Shown: positions 25,386 through 34,346, counted from the first letter of the stretch. The stretch is 64,000 nt of DNA from Neisseria dentiae (GCF_024580525.1 NZ_JANIKQ010000008.1:1-64000); one strand, 5' to 3'. Numbers and translations are program-made. Notes: a model not told the origin generated them from the letters alone.

Positions 25386-25748
25386 GGGGAATCCTTGCTG
25401 AATATATGGCTGCGTTTCAGACGGCCCCGGAAGGAAATGCTGCCGAAAAGGCCGTCTGAAAAAATAGAAAGCCGTATTTTAGCAGCTTTAGGGCGTGCAG
25501 CCGGAAGGCTTGTGAAGCGGTTTCTTGAGGAAAATCCGCAGATGCTGGGCAAAAATCGCAGCAAGATAAACATCTTGCGGGCATTTTAGCTTCGCAAATC
25601 CGCTACGCTACCTGATGCCGCAGGTGCCGATTTTAACCGAAAATACCGCCGCAACGCTGTCAATGGCACGCCCCCGGGCGCGCCGTTGCAAACGGCCGGA
25701 TGTGATATATTTCAGACGGCCTTCCAACCAACCGCACCCGATTTTTTT
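25386..25748. other. Gene-free stretch holding a repeat element
   Basis: Divergent region between hemL and mscS. It contains a paired uptake sequence (25418-25460), the ~190-bp element at 25490-25673 and one uptake sequence before mscS. No gene is supported. Confidence 0.6.
25490..25673. mobile_element. ~190-bp inverted-repeat element, copy 2 (diverged)
   Basis: Ends GGGCGTGC and GCACGCCC are inverted. The interior aligns over nearly its whole length with copy 1 at 5886-6076: AAGGCTTGTGAAGCGGTTT, CTTGCGGGCATTTTAGCTTC, TCCGCTACGCTACCTGA, AAAATACCGCCGCAACGCT. No coding capacity. It lies 75 bp upstream of mscS. Confidence 0.7.
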
Positions 25749-26606
25749 ATGGACACACTCAACCAACTCAACCACGGCATCCGCCAAAGCCTCAGCCACT
25801 ACGAAGCCATGACCAACAGCGTTCAGGGCATGATAGAAGCCTTTTGGCTGCGCGTGCCTTATCTGGTGGTGGCCTTGCTGGCGTTTATCTTGTTTTGGCT
25901 GGCGGCCCGGCTGTTTAAAACTTTGTCGGTAAAGCTCTTGTCGCGCCGCCTGAGCAACCGCATGAACCTGCTCTTGGTGTTGCAGCGCATCGGCAGCGCG
26001 CTGATTGTTTTCGGCGGCTTTCTGGTGGCAATGATGATCGCCATTCCCGATTTCACGCCCGCGCAGCTTATCAGCACGCTCGGCATCGGCTCGGTGGCCG
26101 TCGGCTTTGCCTTCAAAGATATTTTCCAAAACCTGCTGTCGGGCATTCTGCTGCTGCTCAACGAGCCGTTTAAAATCGGCGACCGCATTATTTCGGGCAC
26201 GTTTGAGGGCGAAGTGGAAAACATCGAAATCCGCGCCACCACGCTGCGCACCTACGACGGCAGGCGCATCGTTATCCCCAATTCGCAGCTCTTTACCTCG
26301 CCCGTTACCGTTAACACGCGCGGCGGCCTGTACCGCCAAAGCACCGTGCTGACTCTGCCTGCCGATTTGAACGCCGATGCAGTGAAGCAGCAGATTATCC
26401 GCGCGCTGCAACAACAGTGCGGCGACATCGTTTCCCAGCCCGAAATCGCCGTTACCGCGCTTTCCGACACCACCGGCACGCTCGAATTGCGCTGGTGGGC
26501 GCAGGGGCACACCGACAACAACCTGATTCTCGACCGCGTGCTGACGTGCGTGCAGCCGCTGCTGGCGCAGGACGACAAGCAAAGCGGGGAGGAAAACGGT
26601 GTGTAA
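25749..26606 (+). CDS. mscS: Small-conductance mechanosensitive channel (MscS)
   Basis: A 285-residue MscS-family channel that releases solutes on hypo-osmotic shock. Three transmembrane helices precede the pore helix GIGSVAVGFAFKDIFQNLLSGILLLL, with the glycine/alanine packing and the conserved LLNEPFKIGDRI beta-domain entry. Length matches E. coli MscS (286). ATG at 25749 is preferred over upstream in-frame starts because it fits the family length. The 3' end overlaps the next gene by eight bases. Confidence 0.93.
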   Translation: MDTLNQLNHGIRQSLSHYEAMTNSVQGMIEAFWLRVPYLVVALLAFILFWLAARLFKTLSVKLLSRRLSNRMNLLLVLQRIGSALIVFGGFLVAMMIAIPDFTPAQLISTLGIGSVAVGFAFKDIFQNLLSGILLLLNEPFKIGDRIISGTFEGEVENIEIRATTLRTYDGRRIVIPNSQLFTSPVTVNTRGGLYRQSTVLTLPADLNADAVKQQIIRALQQQCGDIVSQPEIAVTALSDTTGTLELRWWAQGHTDNNLILDRVLTCVQPLLAQDDKQSGEENGV

Positions 26607-27108
26607 ACCGGCCTTGTATTGGCTCAGGCAGGCGTTTCAGACGGCCTTATTGCTGTTGCTGGTGTCGCTGGCCGCCGATTGGTGGCGCAAACCCGCCGAG
26701 CCGGCACGGTTTGCCGGCTTGCCCCTAGCCACATTAAGCGGCGGGCAAACCACTTTGGCGGCGCTCAGCCACGGGCGTACCGCTGTTGTGTATTTTTGGG
26801 GAAGCTGGTGCGGCATCTGCAAGCACACCTCCCCCGCCATACAGCGCCTGCACGAAGCGGGCGTGCCCGTGTTGGGTGTGGCGCTGCAATCGGGCGGCGC
26901 AGAAGAAGTGGCCGCCTATATGCGGGCGCACGGTTTGTCGTTCGACACGGCAAACGACCCGCAGGGGGAAATATCGCGGCAGTGGCGGGTGGCGGTTACA
27001 CCGACGGTGGTGTTGGTGAAAAACGGCAAAACGGTGCACAGCACCACCGGCATCAGCAGCTATTGGGGTTTGCGCGGGCGCGTTTGGCTGGCGGACAGAG
27101 TGTATTGA
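26599..27108 (+). CDS. Thiol:disulfide oxidoreductase, membrane-anchored (ScsD/TlpA-like)
   Basis: A 169-residue protein with an N-terminal membrane anchor ([17 protein letters not shown]) and a periplasmic thioredoxin-like domain. The redox centre is WGSWCGICK (CxxC), and the cis-Pro loop is VAVTPTVVLVKNG. It resembles ScsD-type protein disulfide oxidoreductases. The GTG start overlaps the end of mscS by eight bases with GGGGAGG upstream, so it is translated from the same message. The partner thiol pathway is not visible. Confidence 0.82.
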   Translation: MCKPALYWLRQAFQTALLLLLVSLAADWWRKPAEPARFAGLPLATLSGGQTTLAALSHGRTAVVYFWGSWCGICKHTSPAIQRLHEAGVPVLGVALQSGGAEEVAAYMRAHGLSFDTANDPQGEISRQWRVAVTPTVVLVKNGKTVHSTTGISSYWGLRGRVWLADRVY

Positions 27109-27144
27109 AACGGATGCGTGGTTTTCAGACGGCCGGATTTGTTC

Positions 27145-27223
27145 CGTCATACCCGGATTCAACCCAAATGTCTCCCGTTTTCCCTGCAACAAAAAGATAC
27201 TCGGGCCAAGCCCGAGTATGACG
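27145..27223. repeat. CGTCATAC hairpin-pair repeat (left half decayed)
   Basis: Right hairpin ACTCGGGCCAAGCCCGAGT plus ATGACG is intact; the left CGTCATACCCGGATTCAACC has diverged. Same family as 1666-1744. It lies between convergent genes. Confidence 0.6.
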
Positions 27224-27291
27224 CAAATGTTGTGCAAAGAAACTGCGATGCGGGCCGTGCCGTTTTTGAAAACCGGCGCGAGCCGCTGCTC

Positions 27292-28221
27292 TTAGGCCTT
27301 CACCCAGTTTTTCGCCGCATCCATATCCGCCCAAATCTGGTGTTTCAAATCTTCGATATTGTCGAATTTTTTTTCGTCGCGCAGTTTGTGCAGAAAGCGC
27401 ACGGTCAAACGTTGGCCGTAAAGGTTTCCTTGAAAATCAAAAAGATGCACTTCCAGCTTTTGGCGGCGCGACTTCGATACGCTGGGGTTGAAGCCGAAAC
27501 TGGCCACTCCCCGCCGTTTGCCGAAGCTGCCTTCGGCCTCCACCACAAACACGCCGCTCAAGGGGTAGTGGTGCTGCGGAAGCTGCACGTTGGCGGTGGG
27601 GCAGCCTATGGTGCGGCCGAGCTTGGTGCCGTGTTTAACGTGGCCGCTGAGCGTGTAGTCGTGGCCGAGCAGTTTGCAGGCGTGTTCCAATTGGCCGTCT
27701 GAAAGGGCTTGGCGCACGGCGGTGCTGCTGGCGCGGATGTTTTCCACCAGCACCGAGGGCGTGCGCTCGGTTACCATGCCGGGTTGGTTTTGCAGCAGCT
27801 CGAAGCTGCCTTCGCGGCCGGCGCCGAAACGGAAATCGTCGCCGATCAGCAGATATTTGGTGTTGAGGGTTTCGCGCAAGAGGCTGTCGATAAAGGTTTG
27901 CGCACCCATATCGGCAAAGGCTTGGTTGAAGCGCAGCACCCACACCGCATCAACACAGCCGGTTTCCCGCAAAAGTTGCAGTTTGCTGCGCAGGGGCGAA
28001 ATGCGGTAAGGCAGCTCGCGGCCGCTTTTGCGGGCGAAAAATTCTTGCGGCTGCGGCTCGAAAACCACTACCACCACAGGCAGGCCGCGGCTGCGGGCTT
28101 CTTGCTTGAGCCGTTGCAGAATGTGGCGGTGGCCGAGGTGGACGCCGTCGAAGTTGCCGATGGTAACGGCGCTGCCGTGGGGAAAGTCGGGGCTGATGCG
28201 CCGACCGAACCAGATTTTCAT
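27292..28221 (-). CDS. ribF: Bifunctional riboflavin kinase / FMN adenylyltransferase
   Basis: Makes FMN from riboflavin, then FAD. The N-terminal adenylyltransferase has GNFDGVHLGH (HxGH-type nucleotide site) and the C-terminal kinase has GTKLGRTIGCPTAN, containing the PTAN motif. Its 309 residues match RibF (313 in E. coli). In many proteobacteria ribF lies next to ileS; here it is ~23 kb away. No FMN riboswitch is seen upstream. Confidence 0.96.
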   Translation of the reverse strand: MKIWFGRRISPDFPHGSAVTIGNFDGVHLGHRHILQRLKQEARSRGLPVVVVVFEPQPQEFFARKSGRELPYRISPLRSKLQLLRETGCVDAVWVLRFNQAFADMGAQTFIDSLLRETLNTKYLLIGDDFRFGAGREGSFELLQNQPGMVTERTPSVLVENIRASSTAVRQALSDGQLEHACKLLGHDYTLSGHVKHGTKLGRTIGCPTANVQLPQHHYPLSGVFVVEAEGSFGKRRGVASFGFNPSVSKSRRQKLEVHLFDFQGNLYGQRLTVRFLHKLRDEKKFDNIEDLKHQIWADMDAAKNWVKA

Positions 28222-28345
28222 AGGGGTTGTTCTGTGCGGTGTGTGTCAAACGGGCGGTATTGTAAGCCGATTCGGCGGCTTGCGGAATATGCGGCGGGAA
28301 AACTTATTCGGGTGCAGCATTGCCCTTCTTGCGGTTTGACAGATT

Positions 28346-28380
28346 GAGGCCGTCTGAAAAAAAGTTTTTCAGACGGCCTC
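28346..28380. terminator. Paired uptake-sequence hairpin
   Basis: GAGGCCGTCTGAAAAA and its complement around a three-base loop, downstream of tal (minus) and upstream of ribF. Confidence 0.6.
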
Positions 28381-28463
28381 GGTGCAAACCGGCCTATATT
28401 ATCTCGGCAAAACCTGTGCTTTCTGCCGAACGGAATATCCGCATCATACTTGGAACACTTCCG

Positions 28464-29519
28464 TTAAGCCAAAGGCTCGAGCAGTTTGGCAAATGCGTCT
28501 TCAAACTGTTTCAGGCCGTCTTCCTGCAAGCGCAGAGCGAGGGCTTCGAGGTCGATGCCGAGCTTTTCGGTTTCGGCCAAAACGGCAAGCGCTCCGGCCT
28601 GGCCTTCGGTGAGCGTGGTTGCGGCGCTGCCGTGGTCGATAAAGGCTTTCAGCGTGGCATCGGGCACGGTGTTGACGGTGTCGGGGCCGATCAGGCTGTC
28701 AACATAAAGCGTGTCGGGATAAGCGGGGTTTTTCACGCCGGTGGAAGCCCACAAGAGCTGTACGGGGTTGGCGTCGGCGGCTTTGGCGGCGGCAAATGCT
28801 TCGCCGCCGAAAAACTGCTGCCAATCCTGATAAGCGGCTTTGGCCAGCGCAATGGCCACTTTGCCTTGCAGGTGTTGCGGCAGCGTGGTGTCGAGCGCGC
28901 CGTCCACGCGCGAAATGAAGAAGCTGGCCACCACGCGGATATGGTTTACGGGCAGGCCGGCCGCCAAGCGTTTTTCAATGCCTTTCACATAAGTGGCATA
29001 GGCTTTGAGGGTTTGTTGGCGCGAAAACAACAGCGTGAGGTTGATGCTGAGGCCGTCTGAAACCAATTGCCCCAATGCGGCCACGCCCTCATCGGTGGTG
29101 GGCACTTTAATCATCACGTTGGGGCGGTTGATGGCGGCGTGCAGGCGTTTGGCTTCGGCCACGGTGCCGGCGGTGTCGTGCGACAAATCGGGGGCAACTT
29201 CCAAACTCACAAAGCCGATTTTACCGCCGCTTTTTTCATATTCGGGAAGAAACACATCGCAGGCGGCCTGCACATCGGCAATAGCCAGCGTTTCGTAGAT
29301 GGCTTTCGGGTTGCGGTTTTGCTGTTTCAGCGCAGCGATTTCGCCGGCATACAAAGCATCGCCTGCAAACGCTTTCTGGAAAATGGCGGGGTTGGAAGTA
29401 ACGCCGCACACGCCCTGCCGCATCATTTCGGCCAGCTCTCCGCTCTGCACCAGCGAGCGCGATAAATTGTCGAGCCAGATTTGTTGGCCTAATGCTTTAA
29501 CGTCCGATAAAATAGTCAT
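28464..29519 (-). CDS. tal: Transaldolase
   Basis: A pentose-phosphate-pathway enzyme transferring dihydroxyacetone units. The Schiff-base lysine is in [11 protein letters not shown], and the N-terminal [13 protein letters not shown] is the family signature. Its 351 residues fit the longer TalB-like/actinobacterial-type transaldolases. It is divergent from kdsD, which uses a pentose phosphate from the same pathway. Confidence 0.95.
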   Translation of the reverse strand: MTILSDVKALGQQIWLDNLSRSLVQSGELAEMMRQGVCGVTSNPAIFQKAFAGDALYAGEIAALKQQNRNPKAIYETLAIADVQAACDVFLPEYEKSGGKIGFVSLEVAPDLSHDTAGTVAEAKRLHAAINRPNVMIKVPTTDEGVAALGQLVSDGLSINLTLLFSRQQTLKAYATYVKGIEKRLAAGLPVNHIRVVASFFISRVDGALDTTLPQHLQGKVAIALAKAAYQDWQQFFGGEAFAAAKAADANPVQLLWASTGVKNPAYPDTLYVDSLIGPDTVNTVPDATLKAFIDHGSAATTLTEGQAGALAVLAETEKLGIDLEALALRLQEDGLKQFEDAFAKLLEPLA

Positions 29520-29602
29520 CTCTGAAATCCTTGTTATTTATTGAGAAAGTAATGATGCTAACCCGATTCTCCATATTTGGGTAGCCCTGCGGGAAAACAA
29601 GC

Positions 29603-30577
29603 ATGGAAAATTCCGAACAATATCTGAACTGGGCGCGCGAGGTTTTGCGCATCGAAGCCGAGAGCCTGCACGAAATCGCCGCCGAACTCGACGGCGGCTT
29701 TACCCGCGCCGCCGCCGCCCTGCTGCAATGCCGGGGGCGCGTGGTGATTATGGGCATGGGCAAATCGGGGCATATCGGCCGCAAGATTGCCGCCACCATG
29801 GCTTCCACCGGCACGCCCGCGTTTTTCGTCCACCCCGCCGAAGCCGCCCACGGCGACTTGGGCATGATAGTCGACGGCGACGCGGTTATCGCCATTTCCA
29901 ACTCGGGCGAGAGCGACGAAATCGCCGCCATTATCCCCGCGCTCAAGCGCAAACACATTACCCTGATTTCGATTACCGCGCGCCCGCAGTCCACCATGGC
30001 ACGCCATGCCGACATCCACATCACCGCCGCCGTGTCGCACGAAGCCTGTCCGCTGGGGCTGGCGCCCACTTCCAGCACCACCGCCGTGATGGCGCTGGGC
30101 GACGCGCTGGCGGTGGTGCTGCTCAAAGCGCGCGAGTTCACGCCCGACGATTTCGCCCTCAGCCACCCCGCCGGCAGCCTCGGCAAACGCCTGCTGCTGC
30201 GCGTGGCCGACATCATGCACGGCGGCGAAGGGCTGCCCGCCGTGGCGAGCGGCACTTTGCTGAAAGACGCCATCGTTATCATGAGCGAAAAAGGCTTGGG
30301 CATGCTGGCCGTTACCGACGGCACAGGCCGTCTGAAAGGCGTGTTTACCGACGGCGACCTGCGCCGGCTGTTCCAACAGCGCGACAACTTCGCCGGGCTG
30401 ACGGTTGACGAAATCATGCACGCCAACCCCAAAACCATCACCGCCGACAAACTCGCCACCGAAGCCCTGAAACAGATGCAGCAAAACCACATCAACGGCC
30501 TCTTGGTGGTGGAAGAAGGCGGTTTGGTTGTAGGCGCGCTGAATATGCACGACCTGCTGAAAGCGCGTATCGTCTGA
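29603..30577 (+). CDS. kdsD: D-arabinose-5-phosphate isomerase (KpsF/GutQ family)
   Basis: Converts ribulose-5-phosphate to arabinose-5-phosphate, the first step toward KDO for lipooligosaccharide. Residues ~40-180 form a SIS sugar-isomerase domain (VIMGMGKSGHIGRKIAAT, the later SNSGESDE), and residues ~205-324 carry two CBS domains. Length 324, as in E. coli KdsD (328). It opens the kdsD-kdsC-lptCAB-rpoN-hpf locus conserved in many gammaproteobacteria and Neisseria, but here an unknown gene and a repeat element separate it from kdsC. Confidence 0.95.
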   Translation: MENSEQYLNWAREVLRIEAESLHEIAAELDGGFTRAAAALLQCRGRVVIMGMGKSGHIGRKIAATMASTGTPAFFVHPAEAAHGDLGMIVDGDAVIAISNSGESDEIAAIIPALKRKHITLISITARPQSTMARHADIHITAAVSHEACPLGLAPTSSTTAVMALGDALAVVLLKAREFTPDDFALSHPAGSLGKRLLLRVADIMHGGEGLPAVASGTLLKDAIVIMSEKGLGMLAVTDGTGRLKGVFTDGDLRRLFQQRDNFAGLTVDEIMHANPKTITADKLATEALKQMQQNHINGLLVVEEGGLVVGALNMHDLLKARIV

Positions 30578-30617
30578 CCGGCGGCACACCGTTTTCAGAC
30601 GGCCCGAATTCAAGCCT

Positions 30618-30777
30618 GAGACCTTTGCAAAACCCTCAGATACGGATGCAGTTCAAGGCGTAGCAGCGCAGCGAGCGCAGACATAACATGAAGTTAGGCA
30701 AGCGGGCGAGCAGTACCCTAAAGGGCATAAACACACAACGCAGAAATGCGCCGCAGATGGGGTTTTGCAAAGGTCTC
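30618..30777. mobile_element. GAGACCTTTGCAAAA element, copy 1 (~160 bp)
   Basis: Bounded by GAGACCTTTGCAAAACC and GGTTTTGCAAAGGTCTC, an inverted repeat of 17 bp. The interior (GGATGCAGTTCAAGGCGTAG, GCGCAGACATAACATGAAGT, ACGCAGAAATGCGCCGCAG) is shared with copies at 40063, 46237 and 59590; this copy carries ~17 extra bases (CCTAAAGGGCATAA). It has no coding capacity and looks like a MITE. Confidence 0.8.
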
Positions 30778-30811
30778 AGCCCATCGTTTTTAACCCGCCG
30801 GAGTGCATGGC

Positions 30812-31564
30812 ATGAAACCCCACTGGCTTTTAACCGGCTGTATGCTGGCCGCCGCCGCGCAGGCACAGCCCCTGAACCAACAAACACAGGCGCACTACCA
30901 AGCGCAAACGGCCGCCGTGCAGCCGTATCTGCCGATCAAACTCAACAGGTTTTTAACCATTAAGGCCGTGTCGTTCCACAACGGCGGCACGCACGTTTTA
31001 TATGAAACAGCGGCGGCCGAACCGGGCGCCGAAGTGCAGAATGCGGTGGATACGGTGCGGCAAAACTCGCGGCTGGCATATTATCTGGACGTGTGCGGCA
31101 GCCGGCCGCCGCTGCAAATCATCAGCAACAGCTATTGGGTGCAGGATGCCGCCGGCAGGCTGGTGGCGCGCTGGGCAAACACGCCCGAAATGTGCGGCAG
31201 AAAAGAAGCCCGCGAAAAAAGCACGCAACAGGGCCGCATGGTCAGAAAAAACGTGCGGCTCGATGAAAGCAGCGTTAAAAACGGCGTGATGACCGCGGCC
31301 TACACCCTAACCGACCGCGATTTCAACGACATCGCCACCATGCTGCCGTTTGCAGTCAACGCCATGAAAAAGCAGGTAAGCGCCATCGTGTGCCGCCCCG
31401 AAGGCGGCATGCTGTCCGGTTTGCAGGCCGCAAGGTTTATCGTGCGCGACAAACACGGCAAAGCCCTGCCGCCGGTGGATATTTCGCCGATAGACTGCAC
31501 GCCGCAGCCCGCCGCCCAACCGCAGGAGGGCGAAGACAGACCGCGCCGCAAAGCCAAAGGCTGA
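30812..31564 (+). CDS. Secreted protein of unknown function
   Basis: A 250-residue protein with a signal peptide (MKPHWLLTGCMLAAAAQA, cleavage likely after AQA). The mature part has four cysteines (DVCGS, EMCGR, IVCRP, IDCTP), consistent with two disulfides, and ends in a basic, proline-rich tail. I do not recognise the family. An upstream in-frame GTG exists; ATG at 30812 with CGGAGTG before it is preferred. It interrupts the usual kdsD-kdsC adjacency, and a MITE lies directly upstream, so it may be an insertion in this locus. A periplasmic envelope role is possible but unproven. Confidence 0.7.
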   Translation: MKPHWLLTGCMLAAAAQAQPLNQQTQAHYQAQTAAVQPYLPIKLNRFLTIKAVSFHNGGTHVLYETAAAEPGAEVQNAVDTVRQNSRLAYYLDVCGSRPPLQIISNSYWVQDAAGRLVARWANTPEMCGRKEAREKSTQQGRMVRKNVRLDESSVKNGVMTAAYTLTDRDFNDIATMLPFAVNAMKKQVSAIVCRPEGGMLSGLQAARFIVRDKHGKALPPVDISPIDCTPQPAAQPQEGEDRPRRKAKG

Positions 31565-31588
31565 ACCGCGTACCCAGCCCATTTACAT

Positions 31589-31666
31589 TTTCAGACGGCG
31601 TTTAAACTTTACGGTGCTACAATAAACCGTTGATATTCGCCCAAGCCGTCTGAAAACCGTTTATTT
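31589..31666 (+). promoter_or_regulatory. kdsC promoter flanked by opposed uptake sequences
   Basis: TGCTACAAT at 31615-31623 is an extended -10. Opposed uptake-like sequences (TTTCAGACGGCG and AAGCCGTCTGAAA) lie on each side. It should drive kdsC-lptC-lptA. Confidence 0.5.
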
Positions 31667-31684
31667 TTAAAGAACACAACCCGA

Positions 31685-32221
31685 ATGCAAACCCTAACCC
31701 CCGAACTTCAGGCGCGCGCCGCCGCCGTTAAACTGCTGATTATGGACGTGGACGGCGTGCTCACCGACGGCCGCATCTTCATCCGCGACAACGGCGAAGA
31801 AATCAAATCGTTCCACACGCTCGACGGCCACGGCCTGAAAATGCTGCAAGCCACCGGCGTGCAAACGGCCATCATCACCGGCCGCGACGCCCCGTCGGTG
31901 GGCGTGCGCGTCAGGCAGCTCGGCATCGGCCACTACTATAAAGGCATACACGACAAACGCGCCGCCTATGCGCAGTTGCGCGCCGAAGCGGGCGTGGAAG
32001 AACACGAATGCGCCTTTATCGGCGACGACGTGGTCGACCTGCCGGTGATGGTGCGCTGCGGCCTGCCCGTTGCCGTGCCCGAAGCGCACTGGTTTACCCT
32101 GCAACACGCCGCCTACGTTACGCAGAAAAGCGCGGGCAACGGCGCGGTGCGCGAATTGTGCGACCTGATTATGCAGGCTCAGGGCACGCTCGAAGCCGCT
32201 TTACAGGAGTATGTAAAATGA
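31685..32221 (+). CDS. kdsC: 3-deoxy-D-manno-octulosonate 8-phosphate phosphatase
   Basis: A HAD-superfamily phosphatase releasing KDO from KDO-8-phosphate. The nucleophile aspartates are in LLIMDVDGVLTDGRIF; the lysine/acidic motifs IGDDVVDLPVMVRCG follow. Its 178 residues match the tetrameric KdsC family (188 in E. coli). The TGA stop overlaps the lptC ATG (ATGA), so the two are translationally coupled. Confidence 0.96.
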   Translation: MQTLTPELQARAAAVKLLIMDVDGVLTDGRIFIRDNGEEIKSFHTLDGHGLKMLQATGVQTAIITGRDAPSVGVRVRQLGIGHYYKGIHDKRAAYAQLRAEAGVEEHECAFIGDDVVDLPVMVRCGLPVAVPEAHWFTLQHAAYVTQKSAGNGAVRELCDLIMQAQGTLEAALQEYVK

Positions 32222-32796
32222 CCAGATGGCGCTACGGCTGGCTGTTTCCGCTGGTGCTGGCGGTTTGCCTGGGCGGCCTTTCCGCCTGGCTCGGGCGCAT
32301 CAGCCAGGTTGACGTGGAAGAAACCGCCCTCAACCCCAACGAACCGCAATATTCGATGACAGGCATCAGCGGCAAGCGTTTCGACGAACAAGGCCGTCTG
32401 AAAGAAAGCCTCGGCGCCGAAACTGCCTGGCAACTGCCCAAAAGCGACGACGTAACCTTTGAAAAACCCGAGCTTGCCATGTATAACGGCGGCAAACTGC
32501 TCTACACGGTGAACAGCAACGAAGCGCACTACAACACCGACAACCGTAAAGTACAGTTTCAAAACAACGTGGTATTAACCAAAAACGCCGACGCACAACG
32601 CCCCGCCGGCATCTTGAAAACCAACAGCCTAACCATAGATACGCAAACCGAAACCGCCGAAACCCAAGATGCCGTCGAATATCAATACGGCGATTCCCAC
32701 GGCACGGCAAACGGTTTGGTGTACGACCACAAAAAAGGTTTTTTAAACCTGCCCTCCCGCGTGAAAGCCATTATTTATGACCCGAAAAATCTATAA
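32218..32796 (+). CDS. lptC: LPS export protein LptC
   Basis: A bitopic inner-membrane protein that takes LPS from LptB2FG and passes it to LptA. It has an N-terminal transmembrane helix (WLFPLVLAVCLGGLSAWLG) and a periplasmic beta-jellyroll of ~165 residues. Length 192 matches E. coli LptC (191). The ATG overlaps the kdsC stop, and the 3' end overlaps lptA by 20 bases, a tight operon. Confidence 0.93.
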   Translation: MTRWRYGWLFPLVLAVCLGGLSAWLGRISQVDVEETALNPNEPQYSMTGISGKRFDEQGRLKESLGAETAWQLPKSDDVTFEKPELAMYNGGKLLYTVNSNEAHYNTDNRKVQFQNNVVLTKNADAQRPAGILKTNSLTIDTQTETAETQDAVEYQYGDSHGTANGLVYDHKKGFLNLPSRVKAIIYDPKNL

Positions 32797-33313
32797 AGCC
32801 GCCCTACTGGCCGCCTTAACCGCCGTTTCCGCCGCCCCCGCCCTCGCGCTCGAAAGCGACCGGCAGCAGCCGATTCAAATCGAAGCCGACCAAGGCTCGC
32901 TCGACCAGGCCAACCAAGTAACCACGTTCAGCGGCAACGTGATTATCAAACAAGGCACACTCAACATCAGCGCCGGCAGCGTGCGCGTGTCGCGCAACAG
33001 CAAAGGCGAGCAGCAGATGAACGCCAGCGGCAGCCCCGTGCGCTTCAGCCAAACGCTCGACGGCGGCAAAGGCATTGTGAAAGGCCAAGCCAACAACATC
33101 GATTACTCGTCGGCCACCAACATCGTGAAGTTGATCGGCAACGCCAAAGTAGAACGCGGCGGCGACCTGGCCGAAGGCGCCGTCATCACCTACAACACCC
33201 GCACCGAAGTTTATACCGTGCAAGGCAGCAAGGCCTCCGGCGGCAAAAGCGGCAAGCGCGTAACCGTGGTTATCCAGCCTTCCAGCACCCAATCGCAAGG
33301 TAAGAAAAAATAA
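32777..33313 (+). CDS. lptA: LPS transport periplasmic protein LptA
   Basis: The periplasmic bridge protein of the Lpt system, an OstA/LptA-type beta-jellyroll. A signal peptide (KAALLAALTAVSAAPALA) precedes the conserved QPIQIEADQGSLDQANQVTTFSGNV-type strand region (residues ~28-55). Length 178 (185 in E. coli). The start lies inside the end of lptC. The tail is lysine-rich. Confidence 0.94.
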   Translation: MTRKIYKAALLAALTAVSAAPALALESDRQQPIQIEADQGSLDQANQVTTFSGNVIIKQGTLNISAGSVRVSRNSKGEQQMNASGSPVRFSQTLDGGKGIVKGQANNIDYSSATNIVKLIGNAKVERGGDLAEGAVITYNTRTEVYTVQGSKASGGKSGKRVTVVIQPSSTQSQGKKK

Positions 33314-33317
33314 CCCG

Positions 33318-33370
33318 CAGGCCGTCTGAAACAACCGGCAATAACGCCGCACCGCTTTTCAGACGGCCTG
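33318..33370. terminator. Uptake-sequence hairpin after lptA
   Basis: CAGGCCGTCTGAAA and TTTCAGACGGCCTG pair across a ~25-base loop immediately after the lptA stop. A decayed left end of the GAGACCTTTGCAAAA element follows (33371-33415). lptB therefore probably has its own promoter. Confidence 0.5.
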
Positions 33371-33507
33371 ATACCTTTGCAAAAATGCCGGATGCGGATG
33401 CAGTTCAAAGTGCCGCACACATTTGCCACGGTGTGCGCAAACAAGAATTAAGCTATACAAATCTTCACAAAGGTTAAAAAAACCTTTCAGACGGCCTAAA
33501 AACCGAT

Positions 33508-33513
33508 TACAAT
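33508..33513 (+). promoter_or_regulatory. Candidate lptB -10 box
   Basis: TACAAT followed by AG, ~27 bases before the lptB ATG and just after an uptake sequence. The context TACAATAG recurs before other genes here. Confidence 0.4.
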
Positions 33514-33539
33514 AGTAACCATCACCAAAGAGCACGCAT

Positions 33540-34268
33540 ATGAGCCAAAGCCGCTTAAACGTACAAAACCTGCAAAAAACCTTCAAAAAGCGCCAAGTGG
33601 TGAAAAACTTTTCGCTGGAAATCGAAAGCGGCGAAGTGGTCGGCCTGCTCGGCCCCAACGGCGCCGGCAAAACCACCAGCTTTTATATGATTGTAGGGCT
33701 GATTGCCGCCGATGCAGGCAGCGTAGAGTTGGACGGCCAAGAAATCCGCCATCTGCCGATACACGAGCGCGCCCGTTTGGGTTTGGGCTACCTGCCGCAG
33801 GAAGCGTCGATTTTCCGCAAAATGACGGTGGAACAGAATATCCGCGCCATTTTGGAAATCCGCCTGAAAGACAAAAGCGAAATCGATGCCGAGCTTGAAA
33901 AACTCTTGGCCGATCTGAATATCGAGCGCCTGCGCAACAACCCCGCGCCGTCGCTCTCGGGCGGCGAACGCCGCCGCGTGGAAATCGCCCGCGTATTGGC
34001 CATGCAGCCGCGTTTCATCCTGCTCGACGAACCCTTTGCCGGCGTTGATCCGATTGCCGTTATCGACATTCAGAAAATCATCGGTTTTCTGAAAACACGC
34101 GGCATCGGCGTGCTGATAACCGATCACAACGTGCGCGAAACCCTGCGTATCTGCGACCGCGCCTACATTATCAGCGACGGTACCGTGCTGGCCTCGGGCC
34201 ATCCCGAAGAACTGGTTAACAACGAGCAGGTGCGCGCGGTGTATTTGGGCGAAAACTTCAACTATTAA
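33540..34268 (+). CDS. lptB: LPS export ABC transporter ATP-binding protein LptB
   Basis: The cytosolic ATPase that powers LPS extraction with LptF and LptG. Walker A is [13 protein letters not shown], the signature is [16 protein letters not shown], Walker B is [13 protein letters not shown], and the switch His is in [11 protein letters not shown]. Length 242 (241 in E. coli). Separated from lptA by a hairpin and ~225 bp; rpoN follows across a gap with a G9 tract. lptF and lptG are not in the window. Confidence 0.97.
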   Translation: MSQSRLNVQNLQKTFKKRQVVKNFSLEIESGEVVGLLGPNGAGKTTSFYMIVGLIAADAGSVELDGQEIRHLPIHERARLGLGYLPQEASIFRKMTVEQNIRAILEIRLKDKSEIDAELEKLLADLNIERLRNNPAPSLSGGERRRVEIARVLAMQPRFILLDEPFAGVDPIAVIDIQKIIGFLKTRGIGVLITDHNVRETLRICDRAYIISDGTVLASGHPEELVNNEQVRAVYLGENFNY

Positions 34269-34280
34269 CAGCCGGCAATT

Positions 34281-34289
34281 GGGGGGGGG
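34281..34289 (+). repeat. Homopolymeric G9 tract upstream of rpoN
   Basis: Nine consecutive G residues 57 bp before the rpoN ATG. Upstream is TTAACA (34265-34270) and downstream TAATCC (34290-34295), giving a -35/-10-like pair separated by 19 bp that includes the tract. G/C runs of this length are classical slipped-strand phase-variation sites in Neisseria. Confidence 0.7.
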
Positions 34290-34346
34290 TAATCCGGTCC
34301 GGCGCAAACCGCACATTACGCTTTTACTCAAGAAGAAAATAACAAC

